Source of the DNA: Herminiimonas sp.
Lineage (GTDB): Bacteria; Pseudomonadota; Gammaproteobacteria; Burkholderiales; Burkholderiaceae_D
Length of the DNA stretch: 64,000 nucleotides
Direction: 5' to 3'
NCBI GenBank assembly: GCA_028292265.1
Contig: JAQGMR010000013.1
Location: 1-64,000, forward strand
Positions 54,944-63,181 of the stretch are shown here, one piece after another (position 1 is the first letter of the stretch; each line of letters opens with the position of its first letter). Both the position numbers and the translations under genes were made by a program. Under the pieces are notes generated by a model. The model worked only from the letters and a program-made list of their open reading frames with translations, did no database searches and was not told the origin of the DNA.

Positions 54944-56101
54944 TCAGCGGCTAAGGTCCCGCAAAATTTCCTCCGTGTGTTGCCCCAGCCTGGGTGGGCC
55001 ACGCCGGATTTCCCCAGGCGACTCGGACATGCGGATTGGTATGCCCGGGAAGGTTAGGGAACCTTCGCTGTCATGCTGTTGGGTCGAAAAAAAATCAACG
55101 TCTGCCAGATGCGGATCAAGCCGCAGCGCATCAAGGTCGTAGGCCGGGCTGGCAGGGATGTCGGATGTATTCAAAAGCGCCATCCACTCGGCCGTCGTCC
55201 TGTCCTGCAGTGCACCTTCGACGATTTCATACAGCGCATCAATATTGAACATCCGGCTGCGGATGTCGACAAAACGCGGGTCCTGCAGTAATTCCGGCCG
55301 ATCGAACAAGGTAAAAAGCCGCTTCCACTGCGCATCGGTATTGGCAATCACGCAAATGAAGCTGTCCCTGGTCTGCAGTGGACGATGGAAGCGACCGAAT
55401 ACGCGCGAATAGCCGAGGGGATTTTCCGGGTCCGGCTCGGCGGAAGTAGCAAAAACGCCGTCCGCCATGTGTTCCATCAGATTGAACGCGACCATGGATT
55501 CGAACATTGGCACCTGGACCTCTTGTCCTTTGCCGCTGCGCTCACGGTAGGTTAGCGCAGCAGCAATGGCGAATGCGAGAAAGACGCCGCACAACTTGTC
55601 CGTCTGCAGCATGGGCGTATAGGAAGCGACGCCGGTCATGCGTGCGTTAAGACCGGCAATCCCGCTATACCCTTGTATGACGTCATCATAGGCGGGCCGG
55701 TCAAAGTAGCGCCCGCCGCTTCCGAAGCCCAGCGCGCTTGCATACACCAGGCGCGGGAATTGTGCCGCCAGCGACTGATAGGACAAGCCAAGCTTGTCTA
55801 TAGCCGTGCTGCGCATGTTGTGCACAAATACGTCTGCCGTTCCGAGCACGGTCCGCAGCGTTTGCTGGTCCGCCTCCTGCTTCAGGTCCAGCACGATGCT
55901 GCGCTTGTTGCGATTCACGTTGAGGAAGAAGGAACCCATCAAGGCGGTACGCGATTGCCCGATCTTTCGCGTCGGGTCGCCTTCCGGCGGCTCGACCTTG
56001 ATGACGTCGGCACCCATGTCGCCCAGCATCTGGGTGGCCACCGGCCCGAATAGAAAATTTGTGGCGTCGATGACGCGCAAGCCGGATAGCGGACCGCTCA
56101 T
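54944..56101 (-). CDS. Class III (CaiB/BaiF) CoA-transferase
   Basis: A 385-residue family III CoA-transferase. Signatures are LRVIDATNFLFGPVATQMLGDMGADVIKVEPP, FLNVNRNKRSIVLDLK, VHNMR and the region around the catalytic aspartate, PAYDDVIQGYSGIAGL, plus EVQVPMFESMVAFN. It transfers CoA between carboxylates. It lies 34 bases after the acyl-CoA dehydrogenase and shares its operon. Confidence 0.9.
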   Translation of the reverse strand: MSGPLSGLRVIDATNFLFGPVATQMLGDMGADVIKVEPPEGDPTRKIGQSRTALMGSFFLNVNRNKRSIVLDLKQEADQQTLRTVLGTADVFVHNMRSTAIDKLGLSYQSLAAQFPRLVYASALGFGSGGRYFDRPAYDDVIQGYSGIAGLNARMTGVASYTPMLQTDKLCGVFLAFAIAAALTYRERSGKGQEVQVPMFESMVAFNLMEHMADGVFATSAEPDPENPLGYSRVFGRFHRPLQTRDSFICVIANTDAQWKRLFTLFDRPELLQDPRFVDIRSRMFNIDALYEIVEGALQDRTTAEWMALLNTSDIPASPAYDLDALRLDPHLADVDFFSTQQHDSEGSLTFPGIPIRMSESPGEIRRGPPRLGQHTEEILRDLSR

Positions 56102-56135
56102 TTGATTGCTTCTCTGTTGTGGATGGTTGCGGTAT

Positions 56136-57311
56136 TCAAGCCGAGCGCACCGGTTGCAGGCTCTTCATGATGTCGCGACCGATGATCAGTTGCTGCACTT
56201 CGGTTGCCCCCTCATAGATTCGCAGGGCGCGTATCTCTCGATACAGAGATTCCACCGGCGTGCCGCTGCGCACGCCTTCACCGCCGAACATCTGCACCGC
56301 CATATCAATCACCTGCTGCCCATTCTCGGTGGCGGTCATCTTTGCCATCGCGGCTTCGCGGGTAATTGTCTTGCCTGAGTCGCGCAGCCAGGCGGCGCGA
56401 TAGACCAGCAATGCAGAGGCATCGATTGCAGTAGCCATCTGAGCCAGCTTTTGTTGCGTGATCTGGAAATCCCCTAGCGCCTGGCCGAACATCTTGCGGC
56501 GGACTGCCCTCTGCGATGCTTCGGCAAACGCATGGCGGGCGAATCCAAGCGCGGCGGCACCGACCGAGGTGCGGAAAATATCGAGCGTGCGCATCGCGAG
56601 CTTGAATCCCTGGCCGGGTGAACCCAGCAATTGCGTGGCCCGGACACGGCACTCGGTAAAGCGCAAGCGCGCCAGCGGATGCGGCGCGATGACGTCGATG
56701 CGCTCGGCGATCTCCAGCCCCCCCGTGTCGGCATCAACGATGAAGGCTGAAATGCCTCTGGTGCCAGCGGATGGATCGGTCTTCGCGAACACCACATAAA
56801 AATCGGCGATGCCGCCATTGGAAATCCATGTTTTTTCGCCGTCAAGGATGTATTCCTGGCCCTCCTGACGCGCGCTGCATTGCATGGAAGCGACGTCCGA
56901 CCCGGCATCAGGTTCGGACAGCGCGAAGGCGGCAATCGCCTCGCCGCTGGCGACACGCGGCAGATAACGCCGCTTCTGTTCATCCGTGCCATCCAGGGAA
57001 ATCGCGCCCGAGCCCAGGCCCTGCATGGCGAACGCGAAGTCCGCAAGCCCGGAATGGCGGGCCAGGGTTTCGCGCACCACGCAGATTGCACGGGTGTCTG
57101 CTGCGCCGGCGCTGCCGCCAAAAACGCAGTGCTGCAGCCAGCCACCGTGCGCCAGCAGCCGCACCAGAGACCGGCAGGCCTCGTCTACCGCGTCGCGTGT
57201 CTCGACTTGCGCCGGCTTGATATGCTCGCTGGCCCAGTGCTCCAGTGCGCCAGCCAGAGTACGATGGCGCTCCTCGAAGAATGGCCAATCCAGGAAATCA
57301 AAATTATTCAA
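56136..57311 (-). CDS. Acyl-CoA dehydrogenase
   Basis: A 391-residue FAD-dependent dehydrogenase. Signatures include [17 protein letters not shown] and [16 protein letters not shown] (FAD/substrate binding), [32 protein letters not shown], and [39 protein letters not shown] with the glutamate in the usual region near the end. The TTG at 57311 follows GAGGGAG with 6-base spacing. It faces the second CoA-transferase across the 20-base operator. Confidence 0.9.
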   Translation of the reverse strand: MNNFDFLDWPFFEERHRTLAGALEHWASEHIKPAQVETRDAVDEACRSLVRLLAHGGWLQHCVFGGSAGAADTRAICVVRETLARHSGLADFAFAMQGLGSGAISLDGTDEQKRRYLPRVASGEAIAAFALSEPDAGSDVASMQCSARQEGQEYILDGEKTWISNGGIADFYVVFAKTDPSAGTRGISAFIVDADTGGLEIAERIDVIAPHPLARLRFTECRVRATQLLGSPGQGFKLAMRTLDIFRTSVGAAALGFARHAFAEASQRAVRRKMFGQALGDFQITQQKLAQMATAIDASALLVYRAAWLRDSGKTITREAAMAKMTATENGQQVIDMAVQMFGGEGVRSGTPVESLYREIRALRIYEGATEVQQLIIGRDIMKSLQPVRSA

Positions 57312-57352
57312 CCTTCTCTCCCTCGCGCATGCGAATGGGGCGGGCAATGCGG

Positions 57353-57380
57353 TTGACTGCCACCCCAAAGACCATAATAC
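57353..57380 (+). promoter_or_regulatory. Candidate promoter of the rightward CoA-transferase/TetR operon
   Basis: TTGACT (57353-57358) and TAATAC (57375-57380) are 16 bases apart. The -10 box lies inside the inverted repeat, so bound TetR would block RNA polymerase. Confidence 0.45.
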
Positions 57381-57393
57381 TACTCAGTATTAT
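57374..57393. promoter_or_regulatory. TetR-type operator, copy 1
   Basis: ATAATACT-ACTC-AGTATTAT is a perfect 8+4+8 inverted repeat between the divergent acyl-CoA dehydrogenase and CoA-transferase genes. Its inner 17 bases (57377-57393) recur exactly at 63080-63096. Confidence 0.7.
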
Positions 57394-57488
57394 TGGAGTC
57401 CGCCAGCAGGCCGTCTGGCGCGGCGCGTTGCGCAGCAAGTTCGGGCCCCCGCTCGTCTCGTTGCGCGCCTTTACCACTGGGGATTTAC

Positions 57489-58631
57489 ATGGCTTTACCG
57501 CTTGAAGGATTGCTCGTTATTGCCGTTGAACAGGCCGCTGCGGCGCCGTTCGCCTCCTCGCGCCTGGCCGATGCGGGCGCCCGCGTGATCAAGATCGAAA
57601 AGTCGGGCGGTGACTTCGCCCGCGGCTACGATAATGTTGTGCATGGCGACAGCTCTTACTTCGCCTGGCTCAATCGCGGCAAGGAATCCATCGTTCTCGA
57701 CTTCAGCCAGCCGCAAGACCTGGCGCTGCTGATATCGATGATTGCGCGCGCCGATGTGCTGATCCAGAACTTGGGCCCGGGCGCGGCCGAGCGCGCCGGC
57801 TTTGGCTGGCGTGCGATGCGCGAGTTGAACCCGCGTCTGATCACCTGCGACATCACCGGCTATGGCGAAGAAGGCCCGTATGCCGGAAACCGGGCTTACG
57901 ACTTGCTGGTGCAGGCCGAGAGCGGCATCGCATCGGTCACGGGCACCAGCGAGGCGCCGGGGCGGGTGGGCGTCTCCGCCTGTGACATCGGCACCGGCAT
58001 GTATGCACACACAGCAATTCTCGAAGCTCTGTTCGGACGCGAAAGAACCGGCGAAGGAAGCGCTATCCATGTCTCGCTTTTCGATTCCATGTGCGACTGG
58101 ATGAACGTGCCACTGCTGCACTACGACTATGCGGGAACAGTGTGGCCGCGGGTTGGCCTTGCCCATCCGACCATCGCTCCTTACGGCGCATTCTCTGTCG
58201 CCCAGGGCAAGCAGATCCTGGTCGGCGTTCAGAACGACAGCGAATGGCAGCGCTTCAGCACCGAGGTGTTGCAGCGCCCCGACCTTGCTGCGCGGCCCGA
58301 GTTTGCGAGCAACCGCCAGCGGGTGGAAAACCGGGCGGCGCTGGAAGCGGAAGTGTCGGCGGTTCTGGCCGAGCTTGATGTGGATGAAGTCCGCTCGCGA
58401 CTGGCCAGCGCAAAGATTGCCTATGCTTCGGTTAATACGGTGGCGGAACTGTCCCGGCATCCTCACCTGCGGCGCATCACAGTGGAGACCCCAGGAGGCC
58501 AGGCCAGCATGGCGGCGCCGCCCTACCAGTTCCGCGACCAACCGCGCTACTATGGCCCGGTGCCGGCAATGGACCAGCATGGCGATACAATCCGATCGGA
58601 ATTCACATCGACCACTTTCGTGCCCCGGTAG
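57489..58631 (+). CDS. Class III (CaiB/BaiF) CoA-transferase
   Basis: A 380-residue second family III CoA-transferase, only moderately like the other. It shows LEGLLVIAVEQAAAAPFASSRLADAGARVIKIE, YFAWLNRGKESIVLDF, NRAYDLLVQAESGIASVTG (catalytic Asp region) and FDSMCDWMN. GGGGA lies about 6 bases before the ATG at 57489. It is first in a two-gene operon with the TetR regulator. The two transferases may use different CoA donors or substrates. Confidence 0.88.
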   Translation: MALPLEGLLVIAVEQAAAAPFASSRLADAGARVIKIEKSGGDFARGYDNVVHGDSSYFAWLNRGKESIVLDFSQPQDLALLISMIARADVLIQNLGPGAAERAGFGWRAMRELNPRLITCDITGYGEEGPYAGNRAYDLLVQAESGIASVTGTSEAPGRVGVSACDIGTGMYAHTAILEALFGRERTGEGSAIHVSLFDSMCDWMNVPLLHYDYAGTVWPRVGLAHPTIAPYGAFSVAQGKQILVGVQNDSEWQRFSTEVLQRPDLAARPEFASNRQRVENRAALEAEVSAVLAELDVDEVRSRLASAKIAYASVNTVAELSRHPHLRRITVETPGGQASMAAPPYQFRDQPRYYGPVPAMDQHGDTIRSEFTSTTFVPR

Positions 58632-58644
58632 GCAGCAACTACTC

Positions 58645-59322
58645 ATGCCAAAAACAAAACCAACTCCTTTGCCACGCCGGCAACCAGCAACCAGCGTAGA
58701 ACCGGAGGCGCCTGCAACTGGCGCCGCCGACAAGCCGCTGGCTATCCTCGATGCGGCAGCATCCGTGTTCATGGAGTTGGGATTCACCGCTACCTCGGTC
58801 GATGACATCAGTGAAGCCTATGGCGCCACCAAGGGTCTGGTCTATTACCACTATCGAAGCAAGTCGGCCCTGTTCTTCGCTGTGCAACGGCGGGCGATGG
58901 AATTGACGCGGGAAGCAATCGAACCGCACGCAGCGAGCGACGCCAGTTGCGCCGACAAACTGTACGGCATGGCTTATGCCCACACCATGCTGATGATGCG
59001 CCAACTGCCCTATCTGCGGGTGGCGGCACAGGGACTCGAACTGCATCTAAGCGGCAGGACTACGGCAAAAGAGCGCAACGAAATGCGCGCAATTACCGAA
59101 CTACGCGACGGCAATGAATCCCTCTATACGCACGTAATTGAGGCAGGCATCAAGACCGGGGAATTCAGGCAGGTCGATGCCCGCCTGTCGGTCAAGCCTT
59201 TGCTTGGAGCCTTGAACTGGACTTCACGCTGGTACCGCCCGAAGCCACGGGAGACCGAGCAAAACCGCGAGCGCATCGCAGCCGAAGTCGCGTCCTTTGG
59301 CGTGAACGCTTTCCTGGCCTGA
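58645..59322 (+). CDS. TetR-family transcriptional regulator
   Basis: A 225-residue TetR protein. After a disordered Pro/Ala-rich start, the helix-turn-helix covers about residues 33-80 (ILDAAASVFMELGFTATSV, ISEAYGATKGLVYYHYRSKS). The helical ligand domain follows. It lies 13 bases after the CoA-transferase, inside the catabolic cluster, and is the natural candidate to bind the two copies of the 17-base operator. The probable inducer is an acyl-CoA intermediate, which is inference. Confidence 0.88.
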   Translation: MPKTKPTPLPRRQPATSVEPEAPATGAADKPLAILDAAASVFMELGFTATSVDDISEAYGATKGLVYYHYRSKSALFFAVQRRAMELTREAIEPHAASDASCADKLYGMAYAHTMLMMRQLPYLRVAAQGLELHLSGRTTAKERNEMRAITELRDGNESLYTHVIEAGIKTGEFRQVDARLSVKPLLGALNWTSRWYRPKPRETEQNRERIAAEVASFGVNAFLA

Positions 59323-59333
59323 GAACGGCCAGG
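59313..59333. terminator. Hairpin between convergent tetR and enoyl-CoA hydratase genes
   Basis: CCTGGCC (59313-59319) and GGCCAGG (59327-59333) pair perfectly around a 7-base loop that contains the tetR stop. No T run follows on either strand. Confidence 0.35.
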
Positions 59334-59337
59334 CTGC

Positions 59338-60135
59338 TCATCGGCCGACGAACACGGCGGGGCGCTTTTCTAGAAACGCGGCGATGCCTTCCTTTTTGTC
59401 CTGACTGTCCATCAGCGAACAAAATATCGCGCGCTCTTCCCGCAGGCCTTGCTCAAGACCTGTTTCGTACGCCAGCCGCATCGTTTTTTTCGCTGCCTGC
59501 AACGCCAGCGGGGCTTTGCAGGCGATCATGGCCGCGATTTGCAGCGCCCGTGGCAGGCACTCACCGGGCGGAGTCAGTTCTGCAGCAAGTCCGGCGGCAA
59601 GTGCAGCGGCCCCGTTCAGCGGCTCGCCGGTCAGCACCATTTTCATTGCGAGCGGCTTGCCCACTGCGCGGATCAATCGCTGTATGCCGCCGGCGCCGGG
59701 AATGAAACCCAAGTTGATTTCCGGCTGACCAAAGCGCGCAGCTTCAGATGCGATGACGATATCCGTTAGCAAGGCCAGTTCGCAGCCGGCGCCCAATGCA
59801 TGGCCATCCACCGCCGCCAGCAGCGGCTTGGAGAACCCATAGATCGCCTTCCAGTGGGCCGGGCGCGGATCCGCCAGCGCGGCCTCGCTGTCAAGCGCGG
59901 CCAGCTCTTGCAGGTCGGCGCCGGCCGCAAACACCCCTGGCCCGCCCGCAATGACGACCACCCTGATCTCGCTCTCGCGGTCGGCGGCTTCCAGCACCAT
60001 CGCCAGTTCATGCAAGGTCGCGGTTCGCAAGGCATTGCGCACCGCAGGCCTGTGGAGTGCAATCTGCAGCACGCGCTCCACCGGCTGCGTGACAACGATG
60101 TCCTGCAGGCCGGTACCGTGCAATGCCCACGCCAT
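59338..60135 (-). CDS. Enoyl-CoA hydratase/isomerase
   Basis: A 265-residue crotonase-fold protein. VFAAGADLQELA gives the first oxyanion-hole glycine with an acidic partner, GHALGAGCELALLTDIVIA the second, and PEINLGFIPGAGGIQRL the second catalytic glutamate, so hydratase activity is plausible. The ATG at 60135 is preferred; a GTG three codons earlier is possible. It is the last gene of the leftward operon, 13 bases after the Bug gene. Confidence 0.88.
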   Translation of the reverse strand: MAWALHGTGLQDIVVTQPVERVLQIALHRPAVRNALRTATLHELAMVLEAADRESEIRVVVIAGGPGVFAAGADLQELAALDSEAALADPRPAHWKAIYGFSKPLLAAVDGHALGAGCELALLTDIVIASEAARFGQPEINLGFIPGAGGIQRLIRAVGKPLAMKMVLTGEPLNGAAALAAGLAAELTPPGECLPRALQIAAMIACKAPLALQAAKKTMRLAYETGLEQGLREERAIFCSLMDSQDKKEGIAAFLEKRPAVFVGR

Positions 60136-60148
60136 GCTGTTCACCGCT

Positions 60149-61117
60149 TTACTGCCTGGGTATCTTGAACTGAGTCACCAGCCGGCTTTCACGCTGGATT
60201 TCAGCCTGCTGGAACTTGCGCAGCTCCTCTGCGCTGCCGCGAAAGTCGATGTAGTTGTTCTTGCTGAGGAAGTCGGCCGTGTCCTTGTCTGCATAGGCAT
60301 CAAGCATCGTCTTCTCAAGAGTGGCAACGATCGGCCGGGGAGTGCCGGCGGGCGCGAACACGCCCCACCACGCTACCTGGAAAAATTCCTTGTAGCCGAG
60401 CTCCTGCAGTGTGGGGACGGAGGCCTGGCCCGGCAAGCGCTTGTCGGTGGTTGCCGCCAGCATGCGGATCTTGCCTCCCTGCATCAGCGGCAGCGCGCCG
60501 CTGTAGTCGGCTATCACGAAATCCAGCTGGCCGCCGGCCAGGTCGGTCAAGGCCGGAGCTGCCCCCTTGTAGGAAATCGCTTTCGCGCTGGTGCCGTCCA
60601 GCGACATCAACCATTCGCTTGCAATGTTATAGGTGGCGCTACCGCTGCCGTAATTGAGCTGGCCTGGACGCTTCTTTGCATCGTCAAAAAATTCGCGCGC
60701 GGACTTGTAATGCGAGTTGGCCGGGACAAATAGACCCATCGGACCATACGCCAGACGCGCTACGGGGATCAGATCGCGCGTGGGATCGTAGGGAAGTTTT
60801 TCGTACAACGCGACGTTGGTCGACACCGGGCCGTTGGCTGCGAACAGCAGCGTGTAACCGTCGGCCGGGGAAGCGATGACCAGTTGCGCAGCAATGATGG
60901 CATTGCCGCCAGCCCGATTTTCTACCACCACCGGTTTACCCAGGGCGCCTTCAAGCCGCCTGGCTGTATAGCGGGCTACGGTGTCAGTCCCGGTACCCGG
61001 CGGATAAGGAACGACCAGCTTGATCGGCTTCTCGGGATACTGCGCCAGTGCCGGTCCTGCGGCCACGGCGGACAGCGCCAGCAGGCCCAGCGCCAAAATA
61101 TTGCGTAGTGTTTTCAT
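60149..61117 (-). CDS. Bug/TctC-family periplasmic solute-binding protein
   Basis: A 322-residue exported binding protein with signal peptide RNILALGLLALSAVAAGPALA, then YPEKPIKLVVPYPPGTGTDT, NRAGGNAIIAAQ, LLFAANGPVSTNVALYEKL and ISYKGAAPALTDLAGG. GGAG lies before the ATG. It sits within the CoA-catabolic operon without TctA/TctB, so it may borrow the membrane unit of another system. It likely captures the substrate of this cluster. Confidence 0.9.
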   Translation of the reverse strand: MKTLRNILALGLLALSAVAAGPALAQYPEKPIKLVVPYPPGTGTDTVARYTARRLEGALGKPVVVENRAGGNAIIAAQLVIASPADGYTLLFAANGPVSTNVALYEKLPYDPTRDLIPVARLAYGPMGLFVPANSHYKSAREFFDDAKKRPGQLNYGSGSATYNIASEWLMSLDGTSAKAISYKGAAPALTDLAGGQLDFVIADYSGALPLMQGGKIRMLAATTDKRLPGQASVPTLQELGYKEFFQVAWWGVFAPAGTPRPIVATLEKTMLDAYADKDTADFLSKNNYIDFRGSAEELRKFQQAEIQRESRLVTQFKIPRQ

Positions 61118-61150
61118 TGGTAAGCTCCGTCTCCATTTTTTTTAAATTGG

Positions 61151-61168
61151 CGAATGCAATTGCATTCG
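61151..61168. promoter_or_regulatory. Perfect 18-bp palindrome upstream of the Bug gene
   Basis: CGAATGCAATTGCATTCG is its own reverse complement and lies 34-51 bases before the Bug start, in the 94-base gap after the quinone oxidoreductase gene. It may be an operator, or an mRNA hairpin separating expression of the operon halves. Confidence 0.5.
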
Positions 61169-61211
61169 AACCTGCTTCTGCCATCTCCGCCGAGCGCGAC
61201 GCCGCAGCGCC

Positions 61212-62204
61212 TCAAGGAATCATCACTACCTTGCCGATCACTTCGCGCGAGCCGATCGCATCGAGTGCCTGCCTGAAATCGGCAAGCGCATAAGTTCGCC
61301 ATGTCTGCGGACGCAGCTTTCCCTGCACGGTCCAGTCCAGCATTTCCGCGAACGCCGCTCGCACTCTGGCGGCGGTTCCGGGCGGCGGTGCTTGCCTGGC
61401 CCAGCCCATGTAGTAGCCCCAGTACAGGCCGATGACCGTGATGTTTTTGACGAGGACGATGTTGGTCGGGATCTGCGGTATAGAGCCGCCAGCAAAGCCC
61501 ATCGGGATCATGCGACCATCCGGTGCTATGCAACGCAATGACTGGTCGAAAGTGCTGCCTCCGACCGGATCGAAGATCACATCGGCGCCGCGGCCGGTAT
61601 TGGCGAGCACCACCTCGCGGAATTCTTGCTCGCGGTAGTTGATGGCAATGTCAGCCCCGTGGCTTTTGGCCGCGGCCACTTTTTCAGCGGACCCGGCCGT
61701 GGCGATCACCTTAGCGCCGAGCTGCTTGCCAAGTTCGATCGCGGCCAGGCCGCTGCCACCCGCCGCGCCATGCACCAACAATACTTCGCCCGGCTGCAGT
61801 TGCGCGCGCCATTTCAATGCGCCATAGGCAGTGCCATAGATTGTCGGAAACTGGACCGCAGAAGCGAAATCGATCTGCTCTGGCAGAGCGAACACATTGT
61901 CTTCTTCTGCCACTACCTGCCCTGCGAAACCGCCAGACTTCAACCCCGCGACTACCCGGTCACCCGGCCGGAACAGGCTGACTTCAGGCCCGCACTCCAG
62001 CACCGTGCCCGCAACCTCGGTGCCGGGGGTGAAGGGCGGCTCCTGTCGATTCTGGTGCTTGCCCTCCATCACAAGTAGATTTGCAAAGCTGACGCCGATC
62101 GCCCGGACCTCGATACGCACACCCTTGGGGTGAATCAGCGGCTCCGGCGCGTCTTCGACTGCTGCTGCTTGCAGGCCATAGCCGCGACAGACAACGGCCT
62201 TCAC
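61212..62204 (-). CDS. NADPH:quinone oxidoreductase/zinc-free MDR-family reductase
   Basis: A 330-residue medium-chain dehydrogenase/reductase of the quinone oxidoreductase type: FTPGTEVAGTVLECG, DRVVAGLKSGGFA, the cofactor motif LLVHGAAGGSGLAAIELGKQLGA and GRGADVIFDPVGG. Structural-zinc cysteines are absent. The start is GTG at 62204, overlapping the enoyl-CoA hydratase stop (GTGA). In this operon it may act as an enoyl-CoA or related reductase. Confidence 0.88.
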   Translation of the reverse strand: MKAVVCRGYGLQAAAVEDAPEPLIHPKGVRIEVRAIGVSFANLLVMEGKHQNRQEPPFTPGTEVAGTVLECGPEVSLFRPGDRVVAGLKSGGFAGQVVAEEDNVFALPEQIDFASAVQFPTIYGTAYGALKWRAQLQPGEVLLVHGAAGGSGLAAIELGKQLGAKVIATAGSAEKVAAAKSHGADIAINYREQEFREVVLANTGRGADVIFDPVGGSTFDQSLRCIAPDGRMIPMGFAGGSIPQIPTNIVLVKNITVIGLYWGYYMGWARQAPPPGTAARVRAAFAEMLDWTVQGKLRPQTWRTYALADFRQALDAIGSREVIGKVVMIP

Positions 62205-62992
62205 GCGATCGTCCCGTGACGGCCAGCGCCGGATGAAAAGACTTTGGCGCCCGCTTCCGCTTCAAGCTGCCGCGCTGCGACCGAAAGCTCGGCCTCCCGG
62301 GCAATAGCACGTTCCATCACGGCCCCGTCCTGTTCATACATGGATCGCCGATCCGAAAGCATCGCGATCTCCGGAAAAGCGGCGATTTGATGGGCCAATT
62401 CTTCCGCCGCTCTCCGGGCTTGCCCATCGGGCACAAGCCGGTTGACCAATCCGATCTGTTGCGCTTCAAGGGCTCCGACCTTGCGCGCGGTGAGCAGCAT
62501 GTCGAGCGCGCGACCCATGCCGATCAGGCGCGGCAGGCGAACCGTTGTGCCGTCGCTCATGGGCACTCCCCAGCGTCGCGACAGCACCGCAAAAGTCGCA
62601 CTCTCTTCTGCCACGCGCAAGTCGCACCAGAGCGCAACCCCCAGGCCGCCGGCACAGGCATAGCCAGCCACTGCTGCGATTACAGGCTTGCTTAAGGGAG
62701 CGCGCAGCGGCCCGCTTTCACTGCCTGCCCAAGGCTCGTAACGCACGCCGGTCGCCATTTCCTTCAAGTCCGCACCGGCGCAGAAGGCCCCGCCGGCGCC
62801 CGTCAGTACCGCGACTTTGGCCGTGGAGTCATTCTCGAATTCGCGGAACGCTGCTGCCAGCAAGTTTGTCGCCTCAAGGTCCAGCGCGTTTCTCGCCTCT
62901 GGACGGTTGATGGTAATGGTGGTCACTGGCCCTGATTTCCCGATGAGAATCTTGTGCCGATTGGATCTGTGATGGCTCGGTTCTTCGTTCAT
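62201..62992 (-). CDS. Enoyl-CoA hydratase/isomerase
   Basis: A 263-residue crotonase. GGAFCAGADLKEMA and GYACAGGLGVALWCDLRVA form the oxyanion hole. At the second catalytic position the segment reads RRWGVPMSDGTTVRLPRLIG, without the usual glutamate-containing PE motif, so it may be an isomerase, hydrolase or atypical hydratase. The ATG at 62992 is used; a longer frame extends almost to the operator. It is the first gene of the four-gene leftward operon. Confidence 0.87.
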   Translation of the reverse strand: MNEEPSHHRSNRHKILIGKSGPVTTITINRPEARNALDLEATNLLAAAFREFENDSTAKVAVLTGAGGAFCAGADLKEMATGVRYEPWAGSESGPLRAPLSKPVIAAVAGYACAGGLGVALWCDLRVAEESATFAVLSRRWGVPMSDGTTVRLPRLIGMGRALDMLLTARKVGALEAQQIGLVNRLVPDGQARRAAEELAHQIAAFPEIAMLSDRRSMYEQDGAVMERAIAREAELSVAARQLEAEAGAKVFSSGAGRHGTIA

Positions 62993-63079
62993 TGCGCATG
63001 ATCCCGTCGTTCTGTTTGGCCATATGGACACTTCGTCTGTTCGGCCGTTATCCCTCCTGCACGACTCGCTGAACAGCAC

Positions 63080-63096
63080 ATACTACTCAGTATTAT
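63080..63096. promoter_or_regulatory. TetR-type operator, copy 2
   Basis: ATACT-ACTC-AGTAT (63080-63093) with TAT following repeats exactly 17 bases of the operator at 57377-57393. It lies about 90 bases upstream of the enoyl-CoA hydratase ATG, and CATAAT on the minus strand, a possible -10 box, overlaps it. Confidence 0.7.
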
Positions 63097-63181
63097 GCCC
63101 ACTTCGACGGTTACAGGAAAGGGGCTTCACGCTTCCCCCGAGGCTTGGCATTGCCGCCCGATTGGCTTGGGCACGAAAGGA

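Noticed and set aside
57495..58808. A 437-codon antisense frame across the CoA-transferase and tetR start
   Set aside because: It spans two real genes on the other strand and shows no recognisable domain.
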